NCBI GenBank assembly: GCA_947561585.1
Contig: CANNZV010001034.1
Location: forward strand, 1-64,000
Direction: 5' to 3'
Length of the DNA: 64,000 nucleotides
DNA from: Caprella mutica
Lineage: Eukaryota > Arthropoda > Malacostraca > Amphipoda > Caprellidae
Below the pieces are notes generated by a model, which was not told where the DNA came from, did no database searches, and was given only the letters and a program-made list of their open reading frames with translations. Made by a program: the position numbers and the translations under genes. Below are positions 52,978 through 64,000 of the stretch, piece after piece. Each line of letters opens with the position of its first letter. Position 1 is the first letter of the stretch.

Positions 52978-52979
52978 CT

Positions 52980-54395
52980 CGTCAGACAGCAAGCCGTACT
53001 TCTTAGGACAAACTACAGGGTCCAACTGCAATAACTATCAATTTCTACCGCTTTAATTCACTAGATTAGGAAGGTGAAATACTCGATATTAAATTGGTAC
53101 ATTGGAGTAGACACGGTGTACCTGCGCAAAGGTTTGGTAACTTTGGACGAAATTTTCTTGAGGGATTTTCGTACTTTTTGGAATCGCTTCATATTTATTA
53201 ATTATACATTATTAAATAAATATTCTGTGAAGGTTTTCAAATTAAAAATCTCTGTAAAAATCTTCCTTTGTGTAACTCTATCTGTATAATTAAACTATTC
53301 GTTTTGTAATAAATAGGCAAACATTTCTAAATTAAGAAATAATTAATATTGGAAATTATCATAAATTAGAATAGAAAAAATACTGAATTTACGTATTGTA
53401 ATAAATTACTATAAAACTACTATATGAATTATATAAATTAATGTTACATATAACAGCCTTTTTATTCATTCCTTCACTAAAATAAATCACGGTGGTCTCG
53501 CTTGCAGCTACAATGCAACTATGATAGCTGTGACCTGCATTGCTTGTATCACAGATGCATTGTCACAGATACATTATCTCGACAGGTTGCCTGCCACAGT
53601 CACTGTACACCAGTCCGCCCAAATGGGGTAAAGTTACAGCAACAACTGTGATATCACTTGCACACCGTAAGCAACAGAACACATCCTGAAAAAAACGTAA
53701 ATAGTATTAGTTAGATATGACAGCTGCTAATCGTAATGTTCAGTAGTGTAGTTAAATGATCACATGGATATTAGAACTATTAGGCTATTATTATTTGTAA
53801 CAACAAAACTAAAACCCACCCGAAACATGGCCCAAATGGGGCAAGGGGTATTTAGGTTTTTGGCTTTTATTTACGTATTTACGTTTCCGATCAAATATAA
53901 ACTCATAGTAGATATTTAACATGTGTATACCTACTTTTTTGACTCTTCTGTACAATGTAAATTTTGCACCTGAAAATAAATAGAAATCAATGAGTTTTCA
54001 AGCAAACAAGAAAACCAGAGGCAGTTTTTGAATCCTTGAATTATTTTTTAAAATGTATGGACAGTTTTTTCTATTTTTACAATATATTTCTGTACATCAC
54101 AGCTGAAAACCGAAAATCCGGTGTTTTTATTAGTATAACTATCAAAAATCGCCTATTAGAAGAAAAAGAGAAGGAAAACGAATGAAAAAAAATCCGTCTT
54201 TATTTATGTTAGAAATGTTACAAAGATTCTAAAATTGTATTTGTGTTCGTTCAAGCATATATCTTTATTATAGACTTCTATTCCTTTGAAATTTACGACT
54301 TTTTTTTATAAAATCCTCATTTTCTCAAAAACTAATGACCATAATAAAATAAATTAAAAAAGTGGGTCTATCTTAAAAGCATATATAGAAGCTAG
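52980..54395. other. Spacer upstream of CREG copy 2
   Basis: AT-rich, no supported gene. A less AT-rich patch at about 53500-53690 contains short frames but no recognisable protein and no confident splice sites. Confidence 0.45.
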
Positions 54396-54862
54396 TTTAC
54401 GGGCACTCGTAGAGCGCATACCTTTGCCACAGCATAATTGACGCTCCTAAAATTTAATCAAATTGTTCTTGGATATGACCAATCGTCCCACCAAATTTAA
54501 GGCAATTTGGTTGGATAATTTTTTGAGATATATATGACCTTGACCTTTGACCCGATCGCTCATTTTTTGAATACTTTTGAGTTATACTAAATAACCTTTA
54601 CCTTGAGCTTTGACCTGATCGCTCCTAAAATTCCATCAAATTGTTCCTGAATAATGACCACCGTCCCGCCAAATATCAGACTATTTAGTTAAGTATTTAT
54701 TTTAGTTATTGAGGTATAAATGAACTTGACATTTGACCGGAACGTTCCCAAAATTTTACCGAATGGTTCATGGGCATTGACCAATCGTCCCACTCAATTA
54801 CAGGCAATTAATACTTTCCGACTTATGCGAATAAGATGACAAATAAATAAATAAATAAATAA
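54396..54862. repeat. Interspersed repeat with three degenerate internal repeats and an ATAA tail
   Basis: Three units of about 150 bp share GACCTTTGACCCGATCGCTC-like, TCAAATTGTTCYTG and CCAATCGTCCCACC blocks. The sequence ends ATGACAAATAAATAAATAAA. This is the reverse orientation of the family at 2299-2465 and 59875-60065. No protein. Confidence 0.75.
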
Positions 54863-55257
54863 ATGATGCCTGAAGCATCATCTTCCGAAATTGCGAATGT
54901 AACAAGTGTATGCTATTATTTTCGCCATTTTTCGCATTTATTAATGATACATATTTTTATGAAGATGATTTTTTCTTAAATGAAGGGGCCTATAAATCTT
55001 ATTCAAATAAAAGTCTTCTGCAGTTTAGGAAAAGATGCGCCCAGCGCCAGTTCTTTTGTCTGCTGCCATATGGTAGCCGGTAGGTATGTAACGTATGTTC
55101 TAACCGGCGTTATGTAACTTGCCTATGCTATTTGTAATGTGTAAACATAAGTAGGTAGAAGTTAAAACTTAAATCTATTGTTTAGTGAGATTTGAAAAAT
55201 TTAAAACTGATCTATAACTTCATCATTAACTTTAACTCTATATATCATTTAATCATT

Positions 55258-55518
55258 AGGGTCAAGCAGGTAAATTGCGGCACATTAAGTCATTAACAAA
55301 CTGCGGCCTCTAACAACAGAAACGTCATAGCTTCAAAACACTCGTTAAAAACATAGAATAATAAATTATAGCATGCACTGCGCTTATTTTGATAGCTATG
55401 CAACATTTTAATGTAATTTCGGTTCAGATTTCAGAATGTTTTCAGTTTTAGAGACAGAGACTCTCTTGAGAAGGCCGCGATTAAAAATTAAAGGGCCGCA
55501 ATTTACCTGCATGACCCT
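55258..55518. mobile_element. TIR element with GCAGGTAAATTGCGG ends, copy 2
   Basis: Left AGGGTCAAGCAGGTAAATTG then CGG; right CCGCAATTTACCTGCATGAC then CCT: 22 of 23 terminal bases pair in inverted orientation. Interior shared with 42274-42540. No protein. Confidence 0.83.
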
Positions 55519-55529
55519 ATATGTGTTCT

Positions 55530-55740
55530 AGCCAGACTCCAGTGGCCATGGCCATGGCATAGCGGCATAGCCCAGATGGCATCATGGCATGGAGGCCTGG
55601 AGCCACCGAGCCGGCTGTGGCCTGTGAGCCTGTGAGTGTGACCTCCGGTTCTGAGTCCTGTCTCCTGACATGATGACATCTGACTGAGACTGACCTGGGG
55701 TCTCTGGTCTTTCACTCTTCTGGAGACTGGAGTCTTCAAA
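55530..55740. other. Compositionally odd GC-richer patch
   Basis: Locally high GC with many overlapping short words (GGCAT, GGCCATGG, TGTGAGCCTG, CTGACTGAGACTGACC) but no regular period. A 78-codon minus-strand frame covers it and shows no domain. Confidence 0.5.
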
Positions 55741-55839
55741 ATTTAGTCTTATTTACTATTTAGAATAACTTCTCAAGTTCTCCTAAGATTCTCTATGTCC
55801 TATGACAAAATTCAAATCTGTGACCAAATTGAGTTTTTT

Positions 55840-57430
55840 CAAATTGTCAACCAAGTAAATAGTAATAAAGCATGTCCAAACTCGCCATTTTAATGGCGAG
55901 TTTGTGACAGTTATTTTGAGTCCTTCAAATGCAAATGGCGAGTTTCATCTATTTTTCTCCTATGCTACAATGTTATTTTGGAGAGAATTTATGAAAATTT
56001 GATCATTTTGGAGAGAATTTGTTGAATTTTAGAGAGAGCTGGAGAGACAAATGGTGAGTTTATGAGACATACTATTTTACTTGAAATTGACTAATTTGAA
56101 CCCTCTGAATTCCAGTCTGTATTTGGTGCACTGTGCACAAAAATAAAATTTCCCTGACTTTTTCAAAAAGCTTAAATTCCTCCAACTTGTCACCCAGTCT
56201 TAAAAGTACAGCAGGATTTGCGGATTAATCCTGCGCCCAAGTCCCAGATTCAGATTGTATTTGGTGGTAAATTGACTAAATTCCAGACTGCAGACTGAGA
56301 CTGGGGCCAATCTGCAGAATATGGGACATTTTTAACATTTTCTGTGTGAACAATCCTTAATTTCTTCCTATATTTACATGTATTTTACTGAGAACAGAAG
56401 CCAAATTAGAGAATTACAATTATTAAACCTTATAATACAATGAAATATCCTTTATTGAACTTTATAATACAATTAAATATCCTTGAACCTTCTTCAAATC
56501 AAAATGGTTGAACTTTTGAAGCAATCACATAAATAAGTTGGCATAGTTTGCCGTAACTATGCTACAAAAATTTGTTATTATATCTATTCTAATTATTATT
56601 GAATTCTAATGATTTCATTAATAATACTTGAATGTAAATTAAGAGGAGTTGGACTGTTTTAATGTTGTCTCTATACAGCTCAGTAACAGCTGTCTCTATA
56701 TAGTCTACAGATTGAGGAGTAGGATCGAATTTTTGTATTTCAAAGGAGTCGTATTTCGCAAATTGGCTGACTTTGCAGTTTCTGCAGACTGGGGGTCTGT
56801 GGATACCTTCTTTTCAAACTGGCTTGTCACTGGAATTTTTTCCCCTTTGAAAATAAATTAATATTCTAGCAAAGTTGATGGATTTTTAGTTATTTATTCA
56901 TATGTTATCATTAATTTTTGGTGGATTTATTGGCAAAATGTTGGTGGATCAGCCAAATTATTGGAAAATGTTAGTGGATTTTTCAGCTATTTGAAAAAGT
57001 AAGTGGGATTTTGTGCCCCAAATACAGACTGTGCAGGAGATTCTGAATCTGTTGCTGAGAGTCAGAGAGTAACTCTCTCAAATTAAAATCTCTGCGAGCA
57101 AGAGACACATTATGCAGAGTGGCAGGAATCAGGATTTGAGGATTAATTAATCCTGCACCCAACTTCCAAGTTCTATTTAATTCCGATGTTCCCTGTGTAA
57201 TTTGCTGCGCCCAAATCCCAATTTCTGTAAAATATCCTGAATCTGTCACCGATTGTGGAGACATTCTTTTCAGACTGGCTGGTTAAATGTTCCCCAACAA
57301 GTTGAAGAAATCTTCTATTATTGCTTCTGTTCTCAGTAAAATACATGTAAATATAAGATGAAATTAAAGATAATAAAATTATTGAATGTTTAAAATGTCC
57401 CATATTCTCATTATTCTGCTGACTAGAGTC
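55840..57430. repeat. Cluster of CCAGTCTG-family and GGAGAGAATTT-family elements
   Basis: Contains TTTGGAGAGAATTTATGA and GAGACAAATGGTGAGTTTAT (55870-56090), CCAGTCTGTATTTGGTG near 56113, CAATCTGCAGAATATGGGAC near 56310, GGTGGATCAGCCAAATTATT and AAATACAGACTG (56940-57030), and ATTCTGAATCTGTTGCTGAG (57040). The elements are nested or side by side, and boundaries cannot be separated with certainty. Confidence 0.65.
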
Positions 57431-57894
57431 TAGACTCTAGACACTAATTAGTCAGTCTAGACTAAGTCTGGAGTCTCTGAGTAATGACTATGCTCAGTCT
57501 TCTGTGTCACTGCCTCCTAGTAACCAGTCTGCACTGTTCAGAAACTTTAGAAGATCAAGTTGAATCTGCTCTTAAGAATCCAGTATGGCTTCAGAAATTA
57601 ATTTACTTTGATATTTTCAACTTTTTATTTTTAATTTATTATAATTTTATAAAAATGTACATGTGGTATTATGTTTTTTTTTCTGAATTAATGATATAAT
57701 TAATTACTCAGTTCAGTTGAAGTTTTACAAACTTTAAGAATAATTATTCATGTAATCATATTGTAATAAATTTAAATAGTAATGGATAGGTTAGCATGAG
57801 TGTAGAGTCTTAAAGTTTTAAATTTTTCAGAGTGGTTGATATTTAACTAATCATAGGTAGCTATATTTTTTCTAAGTCTTGGTTACCTAAAATT

Positions 57895-59251
57895 ATGGTT
57901 TGGAAAAAAATTGCCGGCCACCTACAGCACAAAACACTTCTTAGTAGAGGGGTAACTTCTATACGGAACACTGTCAACAAAGCTTTCACGAAACACTTGC
58001 TGCTCACCAATGTTTCAATATCTATGGCACTTTCAGGTAACTACTTCACTAAATAGGTATTTATGATGAATTGAATATATATTTTATAACTCTAATTAAT
58101 TACTTAATTAATAAATTTTCAAAACATATCTAAATTTTAAAAATAGATTATAGTAGATTTTCTATTGTATAATGTTAGCAAACAATATTTTATTTATAAT
58201 CTCCTCTAATATAGGCATCATAGTCAGCTCTAACTCTATCCCATGTGTATCAATTTTCCCCTTCAGGTGTAGGTGATGTTTGCCAGCAACAATACCAAGT
58301 GAAGTCAGGACGTAAATCTTACCACAGTCTCTCCAGAACAGCTCACATGGCAGGCACTGGAGTAACTGTGGGGGCACTCTGTCATTTCTGGTCAGTAGTA
58401 TTAATTTGAATATTTTCATAGGGAATGACATTTCCAGTACTCGGACACTTCATCAAGCTCACAGTTCTTGGAAAGTGGGTACTAAACTACTAAAAAAGGT
58501 CAATCAGAAATTTCTAAAAGTCAGATAGGTTCCTGAGTTACAACCTACTTTCCAAGGCCTGTAAGTGTCAGAACACTGTCTCATTAATTTAGCTATTTTG
58601 AGCTTCAAATAAATATAATGATTAGTTTTAATTTCTTTTTTTTGATAGCTTCACCTTTCACAAAAATGCTTCCGTAAAAATTATTTAATGCATTTCTTTT
58701 TCTACAGGTACCAATACCTCGACAGAATACTGCCAGGCCGTTCAGGAAAAATTATAGCCAAGAAAATCATTGTAGATCAGATTCTCTTCTCACCTATATG
58801 CTTATTAACATTTTTTGTAACACTTGAAATGTGTAGAAATTTATCCAAAAACCAACTGTTAAACAGTACCACAATTAATTCAATAAACTTAGATAAAATC
58901 AATGTAGACCATAAGATAGATTGTAAATCCAAAGATTTAACTAATGATGTTGATAGTTTAGATTGTGCAAATGAAAATTCTCTCTCAGATTTCTTAGAAG
59001 AGGTAAAAACTAAAGGCGTTTTACTGTATTTAAGTGAATGGGTAGTTTGGCCTCCAGCCCAACTTGTCAACTTCTACTTCTTACCCACTAGGTTCAGAGT
59101 TCTCTATGACAATAGTGTCAGTCTGCTGTATGATGTCTATACCTCTCATGTTTGTTATGACATGGATGTAAAAAAAGCTAGTCAGTTTCTACAAATATCT
59201 GCCAGTGATGATAGTACAAATCACAGTAATCATCATAATATAAAGTTATAA
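57895..59251 (+). CDS. Mpv17/PMP22-family membrane protein, MPV17L2-like (three exons)
   Basis: Join 57895-58036, 58267-58390, 58708-59251; 269 residues. The phase is kept at both introns (GT...AG; second donor GTCAGT). Exon 1: MVWKKIAGHLQHKTLL, basic and Ser/Thr-rich like a mitochondrial presequence, then FTKHLLLTNVSISMALSG. Exon 2: VGDVCQQQYQV, with GD-x3-QQ the family motif, then TAHMAGTGVTVGALCHF. Exon 3: WYQYLDRILPGRSGKIIAKK, IIVDQILFSPICLLTFFVTL, and the signature EWVVWPPAQLVNFYFLPTRF then RVLYDNSVSLLYDVYTSHV. The family has four membrane helices; MPV17L2 is a mitochondrial inner-membrane protein linked to ribosome assembly. A hydrophilic insert of about 55 residues (NLSKNQLLNSTTINSINLDK to DFLEE) lies between helices 3 and 4. 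Antisense frames here are shadows. Confidence 0.9.
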
Positions 59252-59874
59252 CATCTATTATCTGATAGGATTTACATTCTTTCACCCATTTGTTAATATT
59301 TAATGTTTATTATGTATTTATATTTGGTGTGAAATTGAACTCAAAAAATTACACTCTACCTACCAAAAAATTTCTTCTCATCGTTGAATTTTTTTTATTT
59401 CTAGTTATTTATTTTCCAACTTTTATCAGGTTTTAGCAAAATTTAATTTTTGGTTATATAGAACGATGAAATTTTTTTTCATTTATGAAATGTCTCTTCC
59501 AATTGATATTATTTTATTAGGCTATTTAGATGTGTAAAATTGATGTGTAACCCTCGCTTCTATGGTGTCCAATACATGGTACAGTGACTTTGCGTTGGTT
59601 GAATACCAGTAAACCTATGTTTGCCTTATGCTATTTTCTTCATCTTCATTAAAATTCTTATTCTGAAGATTCCGTTGAGAGTGAAAGTTTGGTTCTATCT
59701 GATGAAGTGAGGATCAAAGTTATTGGGGAGTAAGAAGCCAAACAAATTTCATCATCCCGTGCAGACTCAGTGTATCACATACATTGGACAGCGGAGATTG
59801 TGTCATATGTATCAATTTATTGAATGATTTTAATTACCTTCACAGATTGCGGAAGGTTATAATTTCAGGCAGCA

Positions 59875-60065
59875 TTTTTATTTATTTCTTTATTTATCAT
59901 CTTGTTGCTCTCATAACTCAAGTTTTCGTCCCAATTGCCTAGAAATTGGTGGTACGATTGGTTAATATCAAGGAGCCGTTAGGTTGTATTTTGGGACTGA
60001 TCAGGTTGTAGATGAAGATGATATATAAGCGGTGGCGATGGTATGCGCTCTATGAGTGCCAGCAT
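59875..60065. repeat. Interspersed repeat with TTTA-rich head
   Basis: TATTTATCATCTTGTTGCTC, CCCAATTGCCTAGAAATTGG and GGTATGCGCTCTATGAGTGC repeat the order seen at 2299-2465. AATAAA at 60133-60138 just after could serve the upstream Mpv17-like gene, but it is about 880 nt from the stop. Confidence 0.65.
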
Positions 60066-60069
60066 ATTT

Positions 60070-61150
60070 CATCATTTTATGTCACTATGTACATAGCTAT
60101 CAAACTGTACAGTGAAACACATCAATTTTTTCAATAAAATGAACATTTGATATATTTTTCTTTGTCCATCAAAAATAAACGTATCATTGAATTCGTGTTT
60201 TTATTTCCTATAAAAATACACTTAAAAAATTTATCTGCGCATTACATTCAAAATATGGCATCAAAAAATGAACGAAATTTATGAAAATCTACGGATTGTT
60301 AACCACGTTACTGGATTAAGTATTATGTCTACATATAAAATAATAGTATAATTAAAGAGGGAAAAGTCTTAGTCTATATAACATGTGAATTACAGTTCTA
60401 TAGCTAAAATAATGTACTTTCAGCTACCTGTGAAGTAGACTAAAGAATCACTGATAATTTTGATCTGCTGCCGAGCCAGTGCTGTTTAAAAGTAAGTTAT
60501 GTAAGAATTGATGCATTCATTTCTACCACATTGCAATTCACGTCTTCCCCCACTTGACTATATATGCTTTGTTTTTTGGAATGAAATGGTTAATATAGTA
60601 AAATTCGTGAGTTATGAAGTACTCGAGTAATGAAGGACCTGAGTTATGAAGTATTTTCTATGTTTAGATTATAGAAAACGATATACGGCAAGAATTTCGC
60701 ACTAGTTATCCTTTAAAGTCCATAGTTTTCTCCAAGATTCTAATCATAGAAAACTATCAGTGCACCTGAGATATGAAGTGGTGCTGAGTTATGAAAGAAT
60801 AGAAAATTCCAACAACAATTTTACAACATTTAATAATGGTTATCATTGGATGTTGTTAAAATGTACAATTATTTAGTACATGGAATTTACAAGTTCCTAA
60901 ATTAAATCAATATGTTAAATCCAAAAGTATAATATTGAAAAGTTATAGCAGTTATACCTAGCGTTATCTCGTTTTCTGTTTTGGCAATTTTCTTTCTTTT
61001 CTTAATATTCTGTGGGAAACTGAAACATTCCTTGATTGGATTGAACTGAATTATTTCTTTATGAATATATACGAGATTGTTATATCAATTTTATGGGTAA
61101 ATTCCCAGTTAACGTATTATTACATTTTCATATATAATACTCCATTATAG
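60070..61150. other. Spacer without a gene
   Basis: AT-rich. Contains ATGAAGTACTCGAGTAATGA and related GAGTTATGAAGT words near 60610-60790, and their inverted counterparts CATAACTCAGGT at 61900-61970. This suggests a repeat flanking the 18-bp array. No exon seen. Confidence 0.5.
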
Positions 61151-61159
61151 GATAATACA

Positions 61160-61665
61160 CAATTATAGGAGGTATCCTATAATTGGATTATGGATATCAT
61201 TCTTACCTTTAATAATTATTGGGTCTCATCCTATAATTGGGTATTGTCCTATAATTGGGTATTGTCCTATAATTGGGTATTGTCCTATAATTGGGTATTG
61301 TCCTATAATTGGGTATTGTCCTATAATTGGGCATTATTCTATGATAGAGTATTATTCTATAATGGAGTATTATTCTATAATAGAGTATTATTCTATAATA
61401 GAGTATTATTCTATAATGGAGTATTATTCTATAATAGAGTATTATTCTATAATAGAGTATTATTCTATAATAGAGTATTATTCTATAATAGAGTATTATT
61501 CTATAATAGAGTATTATTCTATAATAGAGTATTATTCTATAATAGAGTATTATTCTATAATAGAGTATTATTCTATAATAGAGTATTATTCTATAATAGA
61601 GTATTATTCTATAATAGAGTATTATTCTATAATAGAGTATTATTCAATAATAGAGTAATGGTATA
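61160..61665. repeat. 18-bp minisatellite, two sub-arrays
   Basis: About seven units of CCTATAATTGGGTATTGT followed by about 18 units of CTATAATAGAGTATTATT, with a switch near 61330. The long plus-strand frames (YNRVLF and IIEYYS repeats) are products of the 18-bp period and not genes. Confidence 0.95.
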
Positions 61666-61669
61666 GTCT

Positions 61670-63585
61670 GGTGGAGAAGATTGCAAAAACTCACTATTGC
61701 ATTGAAGTTGTAATTTTCATAAATTTAACTTCTATATTGTAATTGCTTGTCATACTTGCATTTTTATTTTCACTTCTGCAATATGATTTTCAATTCTGCC
61801 AATTCATTATTCACTTCTGCCAACTTGACGTGGGAAAGGTATAGTTATACCTAAAGAATTATCGTTTTCTATGATTTAATAAAAGAAAATACTTCATAAC
61901 TCAGGTGCATTTCATAACTCAGGTCCTTCATTACTCGAGTGCTTCATAAAAAAAACTTCATAACTCAGGAGTTTGACTGTACCAACTAGGAATACACATT
62001 CCTGATTGTTAATTCCTAGAGCTGTTCCCGAAATCAATACTATAATAAGTGTCTGTCCGTCACAACCCCTAATAATACGCGTTGCAAGCGGCTGCTGGAA
62101 TAATTATGAAATTATTCTGATACCAGTTCAATAACTATATTAAATTTCATTTCATTCAGTCGACAATATTGGAATAATAGCGAAGTCAGGGATAAAAATT
62201 ATTACATAAATTAAACTTTGATTTATTTAGTAAAAATGCTGTCATTTTTTTTTATTTGATTCGTTAAAAAAAATTCAGGCTGATTTTGAATTAATTTTTT
62301 TTACAAAGAATAAAATTTAAATAATATTTTCCTTCTGAAATGACACGTTGGAATGGTTCTATTTTTTACTATAATATTAGCATGGACTGTAGTTCCTATT
62401 TCACAGCTAGGGACTAACACTATGTTCTTTCCTATGGTTCACAGTGTGTAATTATAGAGATAATACCTAGGAAAAGAAAGCAGTAGATATAGTTAATAAG
62501 ATAGAGTATATCCTGAACAAGATTATGTATGGTATAATGGGGCGAGTTCCGCATTTACAATCAAGTAAGAAAATATAATATTATAATAGTTATTTAACCC
62601 TTTCGAGTCTACTGGGAGACATTTGTCAAGCAGAATTATTTATAAAGTTATTCTTATTCTTCTATTTAGACTGATATACATTGTCAATAAATAGTAAGTA
62701 TTTATTCTTTGTAAGTATATATGTGAGATCTAACAGCAGAGAGAATTTAGAGGCTGAATTATGCTCAAATAATGAAGTATAATAGATTTTCCCATTTTGG
62801 GACGCGGGTGTCCCAAAAGGCTTTTTCAAAGATCGAACGCGATACACAGGTTTCCAAACAGACTTTCATTGCTATATATAATCATTTTTTTACAGTCTGC
62901 TGGGACATAAGTGTCTTAGGAGACTGGGACTGAAATGTCTGAAATTTCACTAATTTTTTCAATTAAGTTCCATTTATACATGTCCAATGATTATATATAC
63001 AAGTTTTTGGAGCTGTAAATCAAATACACCAAAGCCGACTTGAAAGGGTTAACTTGTTTTTTTTAATTGGTTCAATTAATTGTTAATTTCAATTACGAGT
63101 AAGCATTTATTCTATTTATTACTTTCTTTAATCTATTAAATGTTTAATTACTTCAATTAGCTCTGATTCTCACTCTATTAAAAAAGCATGTAGCTACCTA
63201 TTAATTTTTCTTACAAAATTTTGCGATAAATTCCTAGTTAAGTTAAATATTGGACTTAACTAGGATGGTTACATTTATACAATATAGCTGCTATTCGTGT
63301 TTAAACTCTTTTTATTATTAAAAAAATACTACACTTTCTTTTTCATATAATTACCAAGCAATACTTTACTTAATCTAAATGCGTTGAACACAGAGGAAGA
63401 AGCATTTAAATTTATACACTAACATATATTTTTCAAGACCAATAAATGTGAAAGATGTGGTGAACTGACAACAACAAAAATAGTCAAGAATAAGTTGTAT
63501 TTGTGTTGTCGAATGTCGACTTAACTACAATGAGACACTACATAATTAAGTCCGATATCGACCTTAACTAGGAAATCACCAAATG
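61670..63585. other. AT-rich spacer without a gene
   Basis: Holds a possible eroded arm of the palindromic family near 62540 (GGGGCGAGTTCCGCATTTAC), the CATAACTCAGGT words noted above, and nothing coding that I can support. Confidence 0.5.
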
Positions 63586-63589
63586 TGCT

Positions 63590-63742
63590 ATCTAGGAAAT
63601 TTGATATCGTATCTAGGATACTATAGCTGTCATATCGTATCTAGGATACTGTATCAGTTTGATCGTATCTAGGATTCTATTGCAGACTGGACGTATCTAA
63701 GATATTGCAGCAGTGTGATTGTATCTAGGATACTGTAGCTTT
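63590..63742. repeat. Short array with CGTATCTAGGATACTGTAGC unit
   Basis: Four to five units of about 36 bp, each with GTATCTAGGATAC or a one-base variant (GTATCTAAGATATTG), spaced by TGTCATAT or GTGTGAT. The motif resembles the 14568-15232 array and the cores of the palindromic elements. Confidence 0.8.
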
Positions 63743-64000
63743 TCCATTTAGTTTATTTTAATTAGAAAATAGGCCTAATTTCGTCCTTATTTTTTGAAAT
63801 ATTATTCAAATTATCTAATTTCAGCTATACTTTTAAACATCTTCGATATTTAAAATGGCCGGTTGTGTAATTTCTATTCATCAATCAAGTTTGTTTACGT
63901 GGAAGAATATAACGGTGCTATAGTGTCTCAACCCTAAAATATGGAACGTAACGCCTTGATGTTCAGAACACTCGCTAGATGGCGCTCAACACGCCTTTAC

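Noticed and set aside
53500..53690. Possible first exon of CREG copy 2
   Set aside because: A short minus-strand ATG frame here ends quickly in a stop. The MIGWLQIILL exon at 52948-52977 has a better donor, matching phase and a signal-peptide sequence.
57484..57699. 71-codon frame starting MTMLSLLCHCLLVTSLHCSE, resembling a secreted peptide
   Set aside because: The first part lies at the edge of a repeat cluster, the second half is plain AT-rich translation, and no family or splice support was seen; kept only as a curiosity.
61190..61666. 158-codon plus-strand frame of YNRVLF repeats
   Set aside because: A by-product of an 18-bp satellite; a neighbouring frame is equally open.

Overview
The window looks like AT-rich insect nuclear DNA. 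Coding exons are short and separated by intron-typical GT...AG junctions. Introns and spacers are filled with minisatellites, small inverted-repeat transposons (MITE-like) and broken LINE copies. Gene content (a multiplexin collagen with endostatin, a sloth1/sloth2-type dicistron, CREG, an Mpv17-family gene) is typical of arthropods. Hemiptera is my guess for the order, with low confidence.

Layout. 1-1129: edge of a 32-bp satellite that runs off the left end. 1130-4012: no coding exon seen. 4013-21278 (+): 3' part of a multiplexin (collagen XV/XVIII) gene. I could join 26 exons in frame, encoding 1037 residues: an acidic Ser-Gly region, an interrupted collagen domain, a trimerization domain and a C-terminal endostatin domain. 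Its 5' exons lie left of the window. Inside the gene, at about 7.4-9.1 kb, is a large exon with a frizzled cysteine-rich domain, an acidic Tyr/Asp-rich region and a mucin-like repeat; it ends in its own stop codon followed by AATAAA.

23892-30722 (-): one transcription unit encoding two small mitochondrial complex III assembly proteins. They are a SMIM4/UQCC5-like protein (sloth1; two exons split by a 6.4-kb intron) and, 21 nt after its stop, a brawnin/UQCC6-like protein (sloth2). 35820-39606 (-) and 50765-52977 (-): tandem CREG genes with identical exon phases and a mosaic divergence pattern that suggests gene conversion. 57895-59251 (+): a three-exon Mpv17/PMP22-family gene, closest to MPV17L2.

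Between genes: two 5'-truncated LINE copies (31.1-32.2 kb and 46.7-48.1 kb), the second inserted into a 30-bp minisatellite; a nested stack of DNA elements (42.95-45.74 kb); and several interspersed families. These include a near-palindromic family with AGGGTAAGTTC-like ends and a GTATCCATGATACC core, and a family whose ends read CCAGTCTG. I see no gene in 60.1-64.0 kb. All gene names rest on reading translations and recalling families; no search was run.
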